Made by a program: the position numbers and the translations under genes | The notes under the pieces: model-generated | The model's database searches: none | What the model saw: only the letters and a program-made list of their open reading frames with translations | Told to the model about the DNA's origin: nothing | DNA from: Polyangiaceae bacterium | GTDB taxonomy: Bacteria; Myxococcota_A; Polyangia; Polyangiales; Polyangiaceae | Assembly: GCA_013214025.1 (NCBI GenBank) | Contig: JABSRN010000007.1 | Location: 1 to 64,000 of the forward strand | Length of the DNA: 64,000 nt | Direction of reading: 5' to 3' | In this document: one piece after another, positions 27,736-36,546 of the stretch | How positions within the stretch are numbered: position 1 is the stretch's first letter | Layout of the letters: each line of letters starts with the position of its first letter

Positions 27736-29967
27736 ATGCTCGCCCCAGCCAAAAAAAAACAGCTCGTGCTCATCGGCGGGGGCCATGCTCATATCCAGGT
27801 GCTCAAGCGCTTCGCCATGAAGCCGCTAAGCGACATGGCTATCACGCTCATTAGCGACCGTGACGTGGGGATTTACTCCGGCATGGTGCCGGGCCTGATC
27901 GCCGGAAGCTACCAAGCCGAAGAGCTGCAGATCGATCTCGTGCCCTTGGCGGCCTTGGCGGGCGCGCGTTTCGTCCGAGACGCCGCTACCAGCATACAAA
28001 CAACAGAGCGGCAGATCACCTTGGGCAGCCGTCCCCCGATAAACTACGATATCGTCTCGCTCAATCTCGGGGCCCCCATCGCCGGCGCCGACTTGCCCGG
28101 AGTACGAGAGTTCGCCTTGCCAACACGGCCCATCGCGAAACTGACGGACGCGCTGGGTTCTCTGGACAAACGAGTGGCTCAGGGCGAGCCCGACGCGCCC
28201 GTCGTGGTCGTGGGCGGCGGCGCGGGGGGCGTGGAAATTGCGTTTTGCGTGGCAGCGCGTTTGGCTTCTGGGGGCGTGAAGGTTCGACTGATCGCTGCCA
28301 GCTCGCGTCTGTTGCCGGATCGAGCACGCGCTGTCGCCGACGCCGTGATGGCAGCGGCTCGGACTCGCGGCATCGACATCGTGCTTGGGCAACGCGTGAC
28401 TTCCGTAAGCGAAAACCAGCTCGGCCTGCAGAGCGGCGAACACATGCCTCACCGGGGTGTATGCTGGACTGTCGGCGTGACGGGCCCGGAGTGGTTCGCG
28501 GACAGTCAACTACCGGTGGATGCCGGTGGCTTCGTGCTGACAGATTCCTTCTTGCGCGTCGTGGGCCACAGCAATGTGTTCGCCGCCGGGGACTGCGCCA
28601 CTTTGCAGGAACACCCTGAGTTACCCAAAGCCGGTGTGTACGCCGTTCGGCAGGGGCCGGTACTGGCGGACAACCTACGAGCGAGGGCCAACAGGACGGC
28701 ACTAAAACGCTACGAGCCCCAACAAGACTATTTGGGATTGCTCGATCTCGGGGACGGCACCGCCATCGGAACCAAGTGGGGCCAGGTCCGTCAGGGACGC
28801 TGGGTGATGCGACTCAAGCGACGTATCGACCGTGCCTTCATAAAAAATTTTCAGGCGCTCGATAGCGAGGGCCGCGTGCAGCCCAGCTTTCGAAAACTCT
28901 TCGAAATGGACGAAGAGATGAGCTGCGGAGGATGCGCCGCCAAGTTGCCCGCTCAGAGCTTGGAGCGAGCGCTGCGAAATGTTGCGGGCTCTGACGCCGA
29001 GCATTTGGGCAGCGCCGATTCAACAGTGCTACTCGGTCTCGATCTCGCCGATGATGCCGCCGCCTATCGCACTTCTAGCGGCGACATCGTGGTGCGCAGT
29101 GTCGATGTCTTCAAAGCCTTCAGTGACGACAGCTACGTGGTTGGCCAGGTCGCTGCCATGAACGCCATTAGCGATCTCTACGCTTGCGGGGCAACGCCCC
29201 GACACGCCCTGGCTCTGCTCAGTCTGCCGGAGCACGAGAGCCCCCGTCACAATGAAGCCACCCTCAGCGAGGTGCTGGCCGGCGCCCGCGTGGTATTCGC
29301 GCACGAAGGCGTCCACCTGCTGGGCGGACACACGACGATCGCCAGCGAGCTATCCGTAGGGTTTTCCGTGGATGGCAGCATCGATGAGGAGAGCCAACTG
29401 CTGCGCCTGGATGCCATGGTACCGGGTAACGCCCTCGTGCTCACCAAAGCCTTGGGCACCGGCACGTTGTTGTTAGCGGATCGCCTCGGCCGGGCCCGCG
29501 CCTCGGACCGAGCCGCTCTGTACTCTTCTATGTTGCGTAGCAACGGTCCTGCCGCAGCTTTGGCGGTAAAAACACAGCTTGTGGCCGCCACTGACGTTTC
29601 CGGATTTGGTTTGGCCTACCACCTGCACGAAATGGTCGCAAAAAGCGGAGTCAGCGCCACACTGTATTTGAGCCGCTTGCCGCTATTGCCGGGGACCGCG
29701 TCGCTCATGCAAGACGGTCTGCGCAGTAGTGCCCATCCTTTCAACAGCCAGGTGGGCGCCAAGCTTCGTGTTGATGACGCAGCCAGGCAACACCCGGTAC
29801 TGCCTACCCTGTACGATCCCCAAACCTCCGGCGGCCTGATCATCGCGCTGCCCCAAGCTCAAGCGAAAGATTTTGTGAATCAGCTTCACGAGCTCGGGGA
29901 TCCCTCGGCCGCAGTTATCGGCGAGGCAATGTCGTCGGAGCCCCCGACCCTCCGAATCTCCGTCTAA
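27736..29967 (+). CDS. selD: FAD-dependent oxidoreductase fused to selenide, water dikinase (SelD)
   Basis: 743 residues from ATG 27736. Residues 1-380 form a pyridine-nucleotide-disulfide oxidoreductase-like module: FAD site LVLIGGGHAHIQVLKRF, NAD-like VVVVGGGAGGVEIAF, and VFAAGDCATL. Residues 390-743 are SelD: MSCGGCAAK with Cys400 and Lys403 in the spacing of E. coli Cys17/Lys20, then SVDVFKAFSDDSYVVG, LLGGHTTIASEL, TKALGTGTLL and LYDPQTSGGLI. SelD makes selenophosphate from selenide and ATP; the oxidoreductase half may reduce the selenium source. This fusion type is known from cyanobacteria and other bacteria. No selA, selB or tRNA-Sec is seen in the window. The start was chosen because homologues begin just before the Rossmann motif. 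Confidence 0.93.
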   Translation: MLAPAKKKQLVLIGGGHAHIQVLKRFAMKPLSDMAITLISDRDVGIYSGMVPGLIAGSYQAEELQIDLVPLAALAGARFVRDAATSIQTTERQITLGSRPPINYDIVSLNLGAPIAGADLPGVREFALPTRPIAKLTDALGSLDKRVAQGEPDAPVVVVGGGAGGVEIAFCVAARLASGGVKVRLIAASSRLLPDRARAVADAVMAAARTRGIDIVLGQRVTSVSENQLGLQSGEHMPHRGVCWTVGVTGPEWFADSQLPVDAGGFVLTDSFLRVVGHSNVFAAGDCATLQEHPELPKAGVYAVRQGPVLADNLRARANRTALKRYEPQQDYLGLLDLGDGTAIGTKWGQVRQGRWVMRLKRRIDRAFIKNFQALDSEGRVQPSFRKLFEMDEEMSCGGCAAKLPAQSLERALRNVAGSDAEHLGSADSTVLLGLDLADDAAAYRTSSGDIVVRSVDVFKAFSDDSYVVGQVAAMNAISDLYACGATPRHALALLSLPEHESPRHNEATLSEVLAGARVVFAHEGVHLLGGHTTIASELSVGFSVDGSIDEESQLLRLDAMVPGNALVLTKALGTGTLLLADRLGRARASDRAALYSSMLRSNGPAAALAVKTQLVAATDVSGFGLAYHLHEMVAKSGVSATLYLSRLPLLPGTASLMQDGLRSSAHPFNSQVGAKLRVDDAARQHPVLPTLYDPQTSGGLIIALPQAQAKDFVNQLHELGDPSAAVIGEAMSSEPPTLRISV

Positions 29968-30230
29968 ACGCCCAACCTGGGCCACAAGCTCCAGCGCGAT
30001 TCCACATTCACTGGAACATGGAGGGCGGGAGCCGGCACGTCCGCCGGCCACGCCCCACCACCGTCGACCGAGCATCGTCCTAAGGGCGCGGAATCCCGTG
30101 ACTGCCGCGTCGGCACGCTCCTCGCACTAGGGGAAGGGCAACAGCGGGAAGCTCCCGCACACACCGTTGAACGACACGGTCGACAGACAACGTCGGACAA
30201 CACATCGCAAACAACACACGGAGAATCATC

Positions 30231-30446
30231 ATGGAATCTAAGAAAATGAAAATCGTTTACGTAGTCACCGAGCGCAACAACAAGAACTACTGGAACCGTG
30301 TCGGCGTCGCCTTCACCAACAAGGATGGCTCCCTCAGCGTGCGTCTCGAAGCTATCCCCGTCAGCGGTGAGATGCAGATCCGAGACTACGTGGTTCGTGG
30401 AGAACTAACCGATACAGCCCCCGTCAGCCAGCAACTAGCCGCCTGA
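30231..30446 (+). CDS. Small conserved-looking hypothetical protein
   Basis: 71 residues from ATG 30231, preceded by a good ribosome-binding site (ACACGGAGAATC). Sequence KMKIVYVVTERNNKNYWNRV and VRLEAIPVSGEMQIRD suggests a small beta-sheet protein with the pattern of single-domain proteins seen near DNA-binding or plasmid-type genes. It carries no signal peptide and no Cys. The family is not one I can name with certainty. The AT-rich leader and strong RBS suggest good expression. Confidence 0.7.
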   Translation: MESKKMKIVYVVTERNNKNYWNRVGVAFTNKDGSLSVRLEAIPVSGEMQIRDYVVRGELTDTAPVSQQLAA

Positions 30447-30501
30447 AAGCAACCAGAAACACCTACTGAGTGAACACCGCCGCATAAGGGACCCGCCAAC
30501 G

Positions 30502-31338
30502 ATGGACTTTGTCAACCTACAGCTTCAGCCAATCACCGCAGGTACCCCCACGCGACGTGCGCAGGACGGAGAGCTCCGGACTCCCCGTCCTGCGACAGCT
30601 CGGTTCCGAAAGCGGAAGCTCGAACCTGTCACGGACAGCTCCCGGGCCGTCGCACTGACCCAACACGAGCTCGGGACCACACGCTGGGAAGTGTGGAAAC
30701 CCGTCGCGACCAAAAGCATCGGCGTGTTCGCTACCTTGTTGGGGCTCGCCGCCGTGGGACATTGCGCCCTATCGAGTGGACCCGGCATTCCCCACGACCC
30801 AGCCGACCACTCCGTTGCTCAACGGGCGGCCACCACCATCGCTAGCTGGCTAGCTCCGCCGCGCCAAAAGTCCCAGGCCGCTTTCGGCCACCAGCCGGGC
30901 GCCGGCGCACAACACGCGGGAGCCGCAGCAGGCCTGCCGTCACCCAGCGAGCTCGAGGGCACTAGCCATAGCGGTGCCGGCCCCGTCGCGCCCTCACGGC
31001 GAACGCCGACCAGCAAAACTCCGACTCCCGCCGCCACCCCTCTGACCGCGCCGTCCGATACCGAGCTGACTGAGCCAGCGGGTCCCGTAGCGCCACCGGG
31101 CGTCACCGCCGACGGGAAGATCATTATCAATACCGCTTCGGCGAGCGAACTCGAGCAGCTGCCCGGGGTCGGCGCCAAACGAGCGGCCGCCATCATTAAG
31201 CTACGAACACGGATGAAGAAGTTTCGGCGAGCCACGGATCTCCTGCGCGTGCGCGGAATTGGGGTACGGACACTCCGGCGAATGCTGCCGCTGCTGGTCG
31301 TCGATCCGCCAGCTCCCGAGAGCCCTGCACCTGAGTGA
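30502..31338 (+). CDS. ComEA-like helix-hairpin-helix protein with membrane anchor
   Basis: 278 residues. A cytoplasmic N-terminus (1-70) is followed by one hydrophobic segment (SIGVFATLLGLAAVGHCAL), a Pro/Ala/Thr/Ser-rich linker of about 100 residues, and a C-terminal double HhH domain: IIINTASASELEQLPGVGAK, RAAAIIKLRTRMKKFRRATD, LLRVRGIGVRTL. This is the DNA-binding domain of ComEA, which receives DNA during natural transformation; here the linker places it outside the membrane. The first codon is uncertain, because the residues before the membrane segment are unlike ComEA. No other competence gene is next to it, but a CinA-type protein lies at 38.9 kb. Confidence 0.85.
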   Translation: MDFVNLQLQPITAGTPTRRAQDGELRTPRPATARFRKRKLEPVTDSSRAVALTQHELGTTRWEVWKPVATKSIGVFATLLGLAAVGHCALSSGPGIPHDPADHSVAQRAATTIASWLAPPRQKSQAAFGHQPGAGAQHAGAAAGLPSPSELEGTSHSGAGPVAPSRRTPTSKTPTPAATPLTAPSDTELTEPAGPVAPPGVTADGKIIINTASASELEQLPGVGAKRAAAIIKLRTRMKKFRRATDLLRVRGIGVRTLRRMLPLLVVDPPAPESPAPE

Positions 31339-31558
31339 GCCCGAGGGTCCGTCAGCTGACCCGAGACGAAGCTAGCCTCTCAGGCTCGCATCCGCATCGG
31401 CGGCCCACGGCTCACGTACCTAGTCCCAACTGCCCCCTGATGTGGGACACCGCGCGGGCACTGGCGCTGCGGGGGGACCTCTTCAGTATCAGTCGTGCTG
31501 ATAGCGACAGTTGCCCCATTCTTGGCGTCGAGCGGTTGTCTCCCGTACACTTTTGTTC

Positions 31559-32308
31559 ATGACTCAAGACGAATTCTGCGAAGCCCTCCTGAGAGTGATG
31601 GAGAACAAGCATCACTGGGCGTGGGCGGGATTCACCCAGGGTCTGGTTCCCAAAGACCGCCTGCACTGGCACTTGGAGCAAGAGTACGGCACCTATGTTC
31701 GAGACTTCGCGGTGCTCCTCGGTCGGGCCTACGTGCAATGCCCCATCGATCCGGTGCGGCGCCTGCTCGCAGAGAACATCTACGAGGAAGAGACCGGCGG
31801 GCTCTCGGGTGGCATAGCTCACGCGGAGCTCTTCTTGGACTATCCACGAGGCTTGAGCATGGATCTCGATCGCTTTGCGGCCGTGGAGCTGCTTCCGATG
31901 GCCAGCGCCTTCCGGGCGGCTATCGACGACGCGACACAGAAATCCGGTTGGTCCGTCGCGGTCGCCGTGACCACGCTCTTTCTAGAGGGAACGCCCTATG
32001 AGCGCGGCGAGATGGACAGTCAGGCACCGAAACGACCCAAGCCGGATCTCGCCGATCACCCTTTGGTCAAACACTACGGGCTGCAGGTAGATCAACTGGC
32101 CCTGACCCGCGCCCACCGCGAAGTCGAAGGCGACCACCGGGGCGCTGCCTGGGACATCTTGCTCAACCACATTCCCGAAGACGATCGCCGTCAGGTCGTT
32201 GGCCGCATGCAATACGTGCTCGGCAAATGGCGCGCCTATCGCGACGAGATCGCCCACGTCTGCGGCATCCAGCGAAGCTCTGCGGGTCAACCCGTGCTCG
32301 CCGCCTAG
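31559..32308 (+). CDS. Iron-containing redox enzyme family protein (haem-oxygenase-like fold, PqqC/TenA relative)
   Basis: 249 residues from ATG 31559; upstream in-frame codons lack protein-like composition. The protein is all-helical. Residues such as NKHHWAWAGFTQGLVP, LEQEYGTYVRDFAVLL, ENIYEEETGGLSGGIAHAEL and EVEGDHRGAAWDILLNH carry the Glu and His ligands expected for the di-iron haem-oxygenase-like oxidases (CADD, PqqC, UndA relatives). Substrates in this superfamily range from PQQ precursors to fatty acids, and nothing here fixes it. There are no PQQ or pABA synthesis genes nearby. Confidence 0.82.
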   Translation: MTQDEFCEALLRVMENKHHWAWAGFTQGLVPKDRLHWHLEQEYGTYVRDFAVLLGRAYVQCPIDPVRRLLAENIYEEETGGLSGGIAHAELFLDYPRGLSMDLDRFAAVELLPMASAFRAAIDDATQKSGWSVAVAVTTLFLEGTPYERGEMDSQAPKRPKPDLADHPLVKHYGLQVDQLALTRAHREVEGDHRGAAWDILLNHIPEDDRRQVVGRMQYVLGKWRAYRDEIAHVCGIQRSSAGQPVLAA

Positions 32309-32345
32309 GCAGGTCTCTCGCCGACCGTCCGAAGCCGGCGGAGCG

Positions 32346-32969
32346 TTAGCCCTCTACGGCGTCTTGAAATCGCCGCAGTATGGGGGATATCTCTTTGTGG
32401 CGCAGTTTGAACAGAGCGCGGTTGGCGACCAATACGCTGGAGATCTCACAGATCGTTTCCCGCTCCACCAGGTTGTTCTCCCGCAGGGTCGCGCCGGTCT
32501 CTACGAGATCGACGATCACATCGCTCAAGCCGACTAAGGGAGCAATTTCGACCGAGCCCTGAACGTAGATGATCTCGGGCTGCACCCCCTTGGATGCGTA
32601 GAATTCCGCGGCGATGCGCCGGTACTTCGTCGCGACGCGCGGGACCGCCGGGATGTCAGCGCCGTCGGGGGCTGCCACAACCATGCGGCACTTGCCGATG
32701 CCGAGCTCCACGGGTTGATACAGATCGTAGGCACGCTCCATAAGAGTGTCCCGTCCGCTGATCCCCAGCTCGGCCACGCCGGATTCCACGTAGGTGGGGA
32801 CGTCATCCGGCTTCAGCAAGAGGAAGCGGAGTCGTCCGTCGGCGCTCTCCCGGATCAGCGTTCGATCGTCCGTCAGCAGTACGCTGCCGTCGAGCCCGGC
32901 TTTCTCGAAGAGCGGTACCAGTACTTTGCTAACTCGGCCCTTAGGGACCGCGATGGTGATCGGTTTCAC
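32346..32969 (-). CDS. hisG: ATP phosphoribosyltransferase, short form
   Basis: 207 residues beginning with GTG 32969, which has a Shine-Dalgarno AAAGGA 8 nt upstream. Motifs ITIAVPKGRV, DDVPTYVESGVAELGISGRD and the PRPP-binding VGLSDVIVDLVETGATLREN are complete. It catalyses the first step of histidine synthesis (ATP plus PRPP). The length and lack of the C-terminal ACT-like regulatory domain make it the short HisG form, which needs a HisZ subunit for activity and feedback; hisZ is not in the window. It lies 41 nt after murA on the same strand and is probably in the same transcript. Confidence 0.96.
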   Translation of the reverse strand: MKPITIAVPKGRVSKVLVPLFEKAGLDGSVLLTDDRTLIRESADGRLRFLLLKPDDVPTYVESGVAELGISGRDTLMERAYDLYQPVELGIGKCRMVVAAPDGADIPAVPRVATKYRRIAAEFYASKGVQPEIIYVQGSVEIAPLVGLSDVIVDLVETGATLRENNLVERETICEISSVLVANRALFKLRHKEISPILRRFQDAVEG

Positions 32970-33010
32970 AGGATGTGTCCTTTTCGCGCTAACCGTTCCG
33001 GCGCCCGAGG

Positions 33011-34282
33011 CTAGTCGATATCCCCATCGTCAGCAATTCGCTCGATGTCAGCGCCCACGGCACGCAGCTTCTCTTCGATGCGTTCGTAACCGCGGTCCAA
33101 GTGGTACACTCGGCGAACGATGGTCTCGCCCTCAGCGCGCAAACCGGCGACCACCAAGGAGGCGCTCGCCCGCAGATCCGTGGCCATCACGCTGGCGCCA
33201 GACAGCTTCGGCACCCCGCGCACCAGCGCCACCTGATTGTGGGTGGATACATTCGCTCCCATGCGCCGCAGCTCGGGCACGTGCATAAAACGGTTCTCGA
33301 AGATGGTTTCCGTGAGTTGGCTCGTGCCCTCCGCCAGACACATGAGGGCCATAAACTGCGCCTGCATGTCGGTGGGGAAGCCCGGGTGCGGTTCGGTCTT
33401 CACGTCGACGGCCCGGATGGGACCTTCGCGCACCACCCGAACGGCTTCGCCGTCTCGTTCGATTTGCAGGCCTGCCTGCCGCAGCTTGCCCACGGCTGCC
33501 GCTAGATCCTCTAGCGGCGCGTTTTCCAGCAACACGTCTCCCCCCGCCACGCCCACAGCTGTCATGAAGGTGCCCGCTTCGATGCGGTCAGCGATGATGG
33601 CGTGATCGAAGGGCTCCAGCTCGCTCTTACCCACGATGTGCATGGTGTGGGTACCGGCGCCTTGCACCTCCGCCCCCATTTTGTTGAGCACACGACCCAG
33701 CTCTTCGATTTCGGGCTCTCGGGCACAGTTCACCAACGTGCTCCGCCCCCTGGCGAGGGCAGCCGCCATCATCAAGTTCTCGGTGCCCGTAACGGTCGGC
33801 ATGTCGAAGACAATTTCGGCGCCCACCAAACGTTTGGCTTCGGCCACCACGTAACCGTGCTTCACCGTGATCTTCGCCCCCAAGGCTTCGAGCCCCTTGA
33901 GGTGCTGGTCGACCGGTCGCTCACCGATGGCACAGCCACCGGGTAGCGAGACCTTCGCGCGTCCGTAACGCGCCACCAGAGGACCCAGCACGAGCACGCT
34001 CGCTCGCATCTGCCGGACCAGCTCGTAAGGCGCCTCAGGTCGCACTGGGGAGCTGGGGGCCAGGACCTTCACGTCCGGGCAATTCACCTCGACCTCACGA
34101 CCCAAAAACCGCAACAGCGCGGCGGTGGTGTTGATGTCCCGCAGTCCCGGAACGTTGCGCAAGTGGCTCTCGCCTTCGCTCAGCAGCGTCGCGCACAGAA
34201 TTGGCAGCGCGGCGTTTTTTGCACCGCTGACGTGAAGCGTACCCTTGAGAGGACCGTTTCCACGAATCCGTATCGCATCCAT
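33011..34282 (-). CDS. murA: UDP-N-acetylglucosamine 1-carboxyvinyltransferase
   Basis: 423 residues, full length. The first committed step of peptidoglycan synthesis: transfers enolpyruvate from PEP to UDP-GlcNAc. Catalytic residues are visible: Lys22-Asn23 in [12 protein letters not shown] and Cys117 in [14 protein letters not shown], the Cys alkylated by fosfomycin, so a sensitive enzyme is expected. Later motifs [21 protein letters not shown] and [11 protein letters not shown] also match. It is divergent from the TSP3 outer-membrane gene with a 317-bp gap. Confidence 0.97.
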   Translation of the reverse strand: MDAIRIRGNGPLKGTLHVSGAKNAALPILCATLLSEGESHLRNVPGLRDINTTAALLRFLGREVEVNCPDVKVLAPSSPVRPEAPYELVRQMRASVLVLGPLVARYGRAKVSLPGGCAIGERPVDQHLKGLEALGAKITVKHGYVVAEAKRLVGAEIVFDMPTVTGTENLMMAAALARGRSTLVNCAREPEIEELGRVLNKMGAEVQGAGTHTMHIVGKSELEPFDHAIIADRIEAGTFMTAVGVAGGDVLLENAPLEDLAAAVGKLRQAGLQIERDGEAVRVVREGPIRAVDVKTEPHPGFPTDMQAQFMALMCLAEGTSQLTETIFENRFMHVPELRRMGANVSTHNQVALVRGVPKLSGASVMATDLRASASLVVAGLRAEGETIVRRVYHLDRGYERIEEKLRAVGADIERIADDGDID

Positions 34283-34599
34283 GATGCTCCGGCCGTACGC
34301 CGAGCACGGCGTCGAGGCAAGCTCTCGGCCATTCGCGGACTTTCTTGAGCTATCGAGGCTGGGCCACGGGCCGCCCGACCTTGAGCCAGCTCAGGGATAC
34401 TGTCAGCAACAGCCGAGCCCACTGTTTTCGCCGATATTCGCCACATTGGGTGGGAGGTCGGCCCCGCCACCCAATGTGGCGCCCCCTGGCGCCTCGATGC
34501 TTGAGCCACAGCCGTGGCTTGTGGGAATCGGACGATCCGTCAGCGGGAAGCGGGCACGAACCGTAGCCTATTGCAAGCGCCTGAATTAGGCTCGCTTCC
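34283..34599. other. Divergent promoter region between murA and the TSP3 protein gene
   Basis: This 317-bp gap should carry promoters for murA (minus) and the TSP3 protein (plus). It contains the 15-bp hairpin at 34439-34481 in its centre. No coding frame has real protein character, and the frames crossing it are GC-rich artefacts. Confidence 0.5.
34439..34481. repeat. 15-bp perfect hairpin between divergent genes
   Basis: CGCCACATTGGGTGG (34439-34453) pairs with CCACCCAATGTGGCG (34467-34481), loop 13 nt. The position, midway between divergent starts, suits an operator or an insulator; no T-run is present, and a terminator would be unexpected between two divergent starts. Confidence 0.75.
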
Positions 34600-36546
34600 A
34601 TGGTGAGTAGGGGTCCTCAATCGACGAAACTCGTAGCGGCGTTGGTCGGACTGGTCGCGGCTATCGCGCCTCGGCACAGCGCAGCGCAATCCCTCGACTT
34701 GCGAGGTGCACTCGTGCCAGTTCACCCCACCGGGACCAGCTCCACAGAGCCAACAGAGACCCAAGGTCATCTAAATTACAACGTGGGAGCCTGGTTCTCC
34801 CACGGTTATCGCGCCCTGACTCTCGAGGACACCAACGGGAACACCGTCGCCACTCCGCTTGAGCACCAGAGCACTGTCGATATGGTTGCGGGTTTAGGCC
34901 TCGGAGACTCTTTCGATGTCAGTCTAGTGCTGCCGACCGCGGTGTATCAGCGCGGCGATGAGATGCCGGCTGTCACCGGCAAGGGCGCGATGCCCTCGGC
35001 CGCCATCGGAGATCTATCGTTGCGTGCCAAAGTGGAACTCATCGGGCTCGACAAACTCGCGGGTTTCAGCCTCAGCGCCATCGCGGATGTAACGGCCCCC
35101 ACTGGCAGTGCCGATTCCTACCTAGGAGACGGCGAGACCCGCTTTGGCAGCCGAGTCTTGGGCGAACTGTCTCTGCTGGTGATCTCGCTGCGGGGTTCCG
35201 TCGGGAGCCAATTTCGTACCCATCACGAGGACTACTTGGGCACCCGCTTCGGCGACGTGTTGCCTTGGGCCGCCGGATTGTTGATTCGACCCCAGGCCTT
35301 CGGTCTCGACGACGAGGGTCGTTGGGAAGCATTCCTCGACACCCGCGGTCAGCTCGCGATGCGACCGGACTTCGCCGATAGCAACGCCTCCAACGCGTTT
35401 TGGAGCGCTTCGGCCCGTTACACCGTGGGGGATTTCTCCACGCTGCTCAGCGCGGAGCTACCCATCACCACCTCCGTCGGCAGCCCCGCGGTCCGGGGCA
35501 CTCTCGCCCTCGGGTGGTCACCAAGATTTTACGACGTCGACCAAGACGGCCTCGGCGACGAAGAAGACGAGTGCCCGGAACTAGAAGAAGATCTCGATGG
35601 CTTCGAAGATGAGGACGGCTGCCCCGACTGGGACAATGACAACGACGGCGTCGGCGACGAAGAAGACAAGTGCCCCGACGAGCAAGAAGACGAAGACGAC
35701 TTCGAAGATGAGGACGGCTGTCTGGACGCCGACAACGACCAGGACAAGATCCCGGACGAAAGGGACGAATGTCCCGATGAGCCCGGCGAGGCCGGAGCCT
35801 CTCGCCTGGGTTGCCCCATCGGCGACACAGACAATGACGGCGTCCCTGACAATCAGGACCGCTGCCCCAAGACGGCAGAAGATCGGGACGGCTTCCAAGA
35901 CAACGACGGCTGTGTCGATGCCGACAACGACAACGACAACATCATCGACACACTCGACGCTTGTCCGGACAAAGCAGGGCCACCCCAATCTGACGCTAAG
36001 CAGAACGGTTGTCCCAATCCCGACACGGACGGCGACACCTGGCTGGCACCCGACGATCGCTGTCCCAACGAACCCGAAGACTTCGACGGCAACGACGATA
36101 GCGACGGTTGCCCGGATGCGCCCAGCCCTGCGACCGCCTGGGTTCGATGGACTGACAGAAGCCTTGGCGACTCCCAGCTGAGTTGGAAACAAGCGCCGAG
36201 CTTCCAGAGCGCGAACAGCGCTGAGCTCAGCGCTGACGGGATCACGATTTTGCGTGCCGTCGTGACCGAGTTGAATCGGCACCCGGGGCACGTGCTCGGT
36301 GTCGGCGTCAAAGCCCGCGGCGTCGCCCCTGAGCCAAGCCAACTAGCCCTCACCCGCTCCTTTGCGATCGTGCATCAGCTTCGACGGCTCGCCCATTCCG
36401 ACACGGCTGCTGAGTCCCTCAGTTTCGCAGCCGTAAGCGACTTGCCCACGGCCCGCCGGGGCGGTATCGGGCTGCGAATCATGAAAGCCACAGGCTCTCC
36501 CGCCCGTGCGCAAAAGGCGGGAACCAGCCCGTCTGAGAAACGGTGA
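34600..36546 (+). CDS. Outer-membrane protein with thrombospondin type-3 repeats
   Basis: 648 residues. Signal peptide LVAALVGLVAAIAPRHSAAQ is followed by a beta-rich region of about 280 residues (barrel-like alternation, GLGLGDSFDVSLVLPTAVY). Then come about nine calcium-binding TSP3 repeats from residue 310 to 510, each with the pattern DxDxDGxxDxxDxCP (for example DNDNDGVGDEEDKCPD). The last 140 residues resemble a worn OmpA-like domain (ILRAVVTELNRHPGHVLGV) that normally binds peptidoglycan; its conserved Asp/Arg pair is not evident. The stop overlaps the start of the next gene by four bases (GTGA), so the two are translationally coupled. Confidence 0.85.
   Translation: MVSRGPQSTKLVAALVGLVAAIAPRHSAAQSLDLRGALVPVHPTGTSSTEPTETQGHLNYNVGAWFSHGYRALTLEDTNGNTVATPLEHQSTVDMVAGLGLGDSFDVSLVLPTAVYQRGDEMPAVTGKGAMPSAAIGDLSLRAKVELIGLDKLAGFSLSAIADVTAPTGSADSYLGDGETRFGSRVLGELSLLVISLRGSVGSQFRTHHEDYLGTRFGDVLPWAAGLLIRPQAFGLDDEGRWEAFLDTRGQLAMRPDFADSNASNAFWSASARYTVGDFSTLLSAELPITTSVGSPAVRGTLALGWSPRFYDVDQDGLGDEEDECPELEEDLDGFEDEDGCPDWDNDNDGVGDEEDKCPDEQEDEDDFEDEDGCLDADNDQDKIPDERDECPDEPGEAGASRLGCPIGDTDNDGVPDNQDRCPKTAEDRDGFQDNDGCVDADNDNDNIIDTLDACPDKAGPPQSDAKQNGCPNPDTDGDTWLAPDDRCPNEPEDFDGNDDSDGCPDAPSPATAWVRWTDRSLGDSQLSWKQAPSFQSANSAELSADGITILRAVVTELNRHPGHVLGVGVKARGVAPEPSQLALTRSFAIVHQLRRLAHSDTAAESLSFAAVSDLPTARRGGIGLRIMKATGSPARAQKAGTSPSEKR

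Noticed and set aside
26529-27854. 441-codon open frame on the plus strand
   Set aside because: Lies opposite the DUF362 gene and runs into the SelD fusion; His/Asp/Val-rich text without motif, typical of the complement of a real gene.
35581-36342. 253-codon open frame on the minus strand rich in Val and Ile
   Set aside because: It is the reverse complement of the Asp/Gly-rich TSP3 repeats (GAC reads as GTC), so the apparent membrane segments are artefacts.
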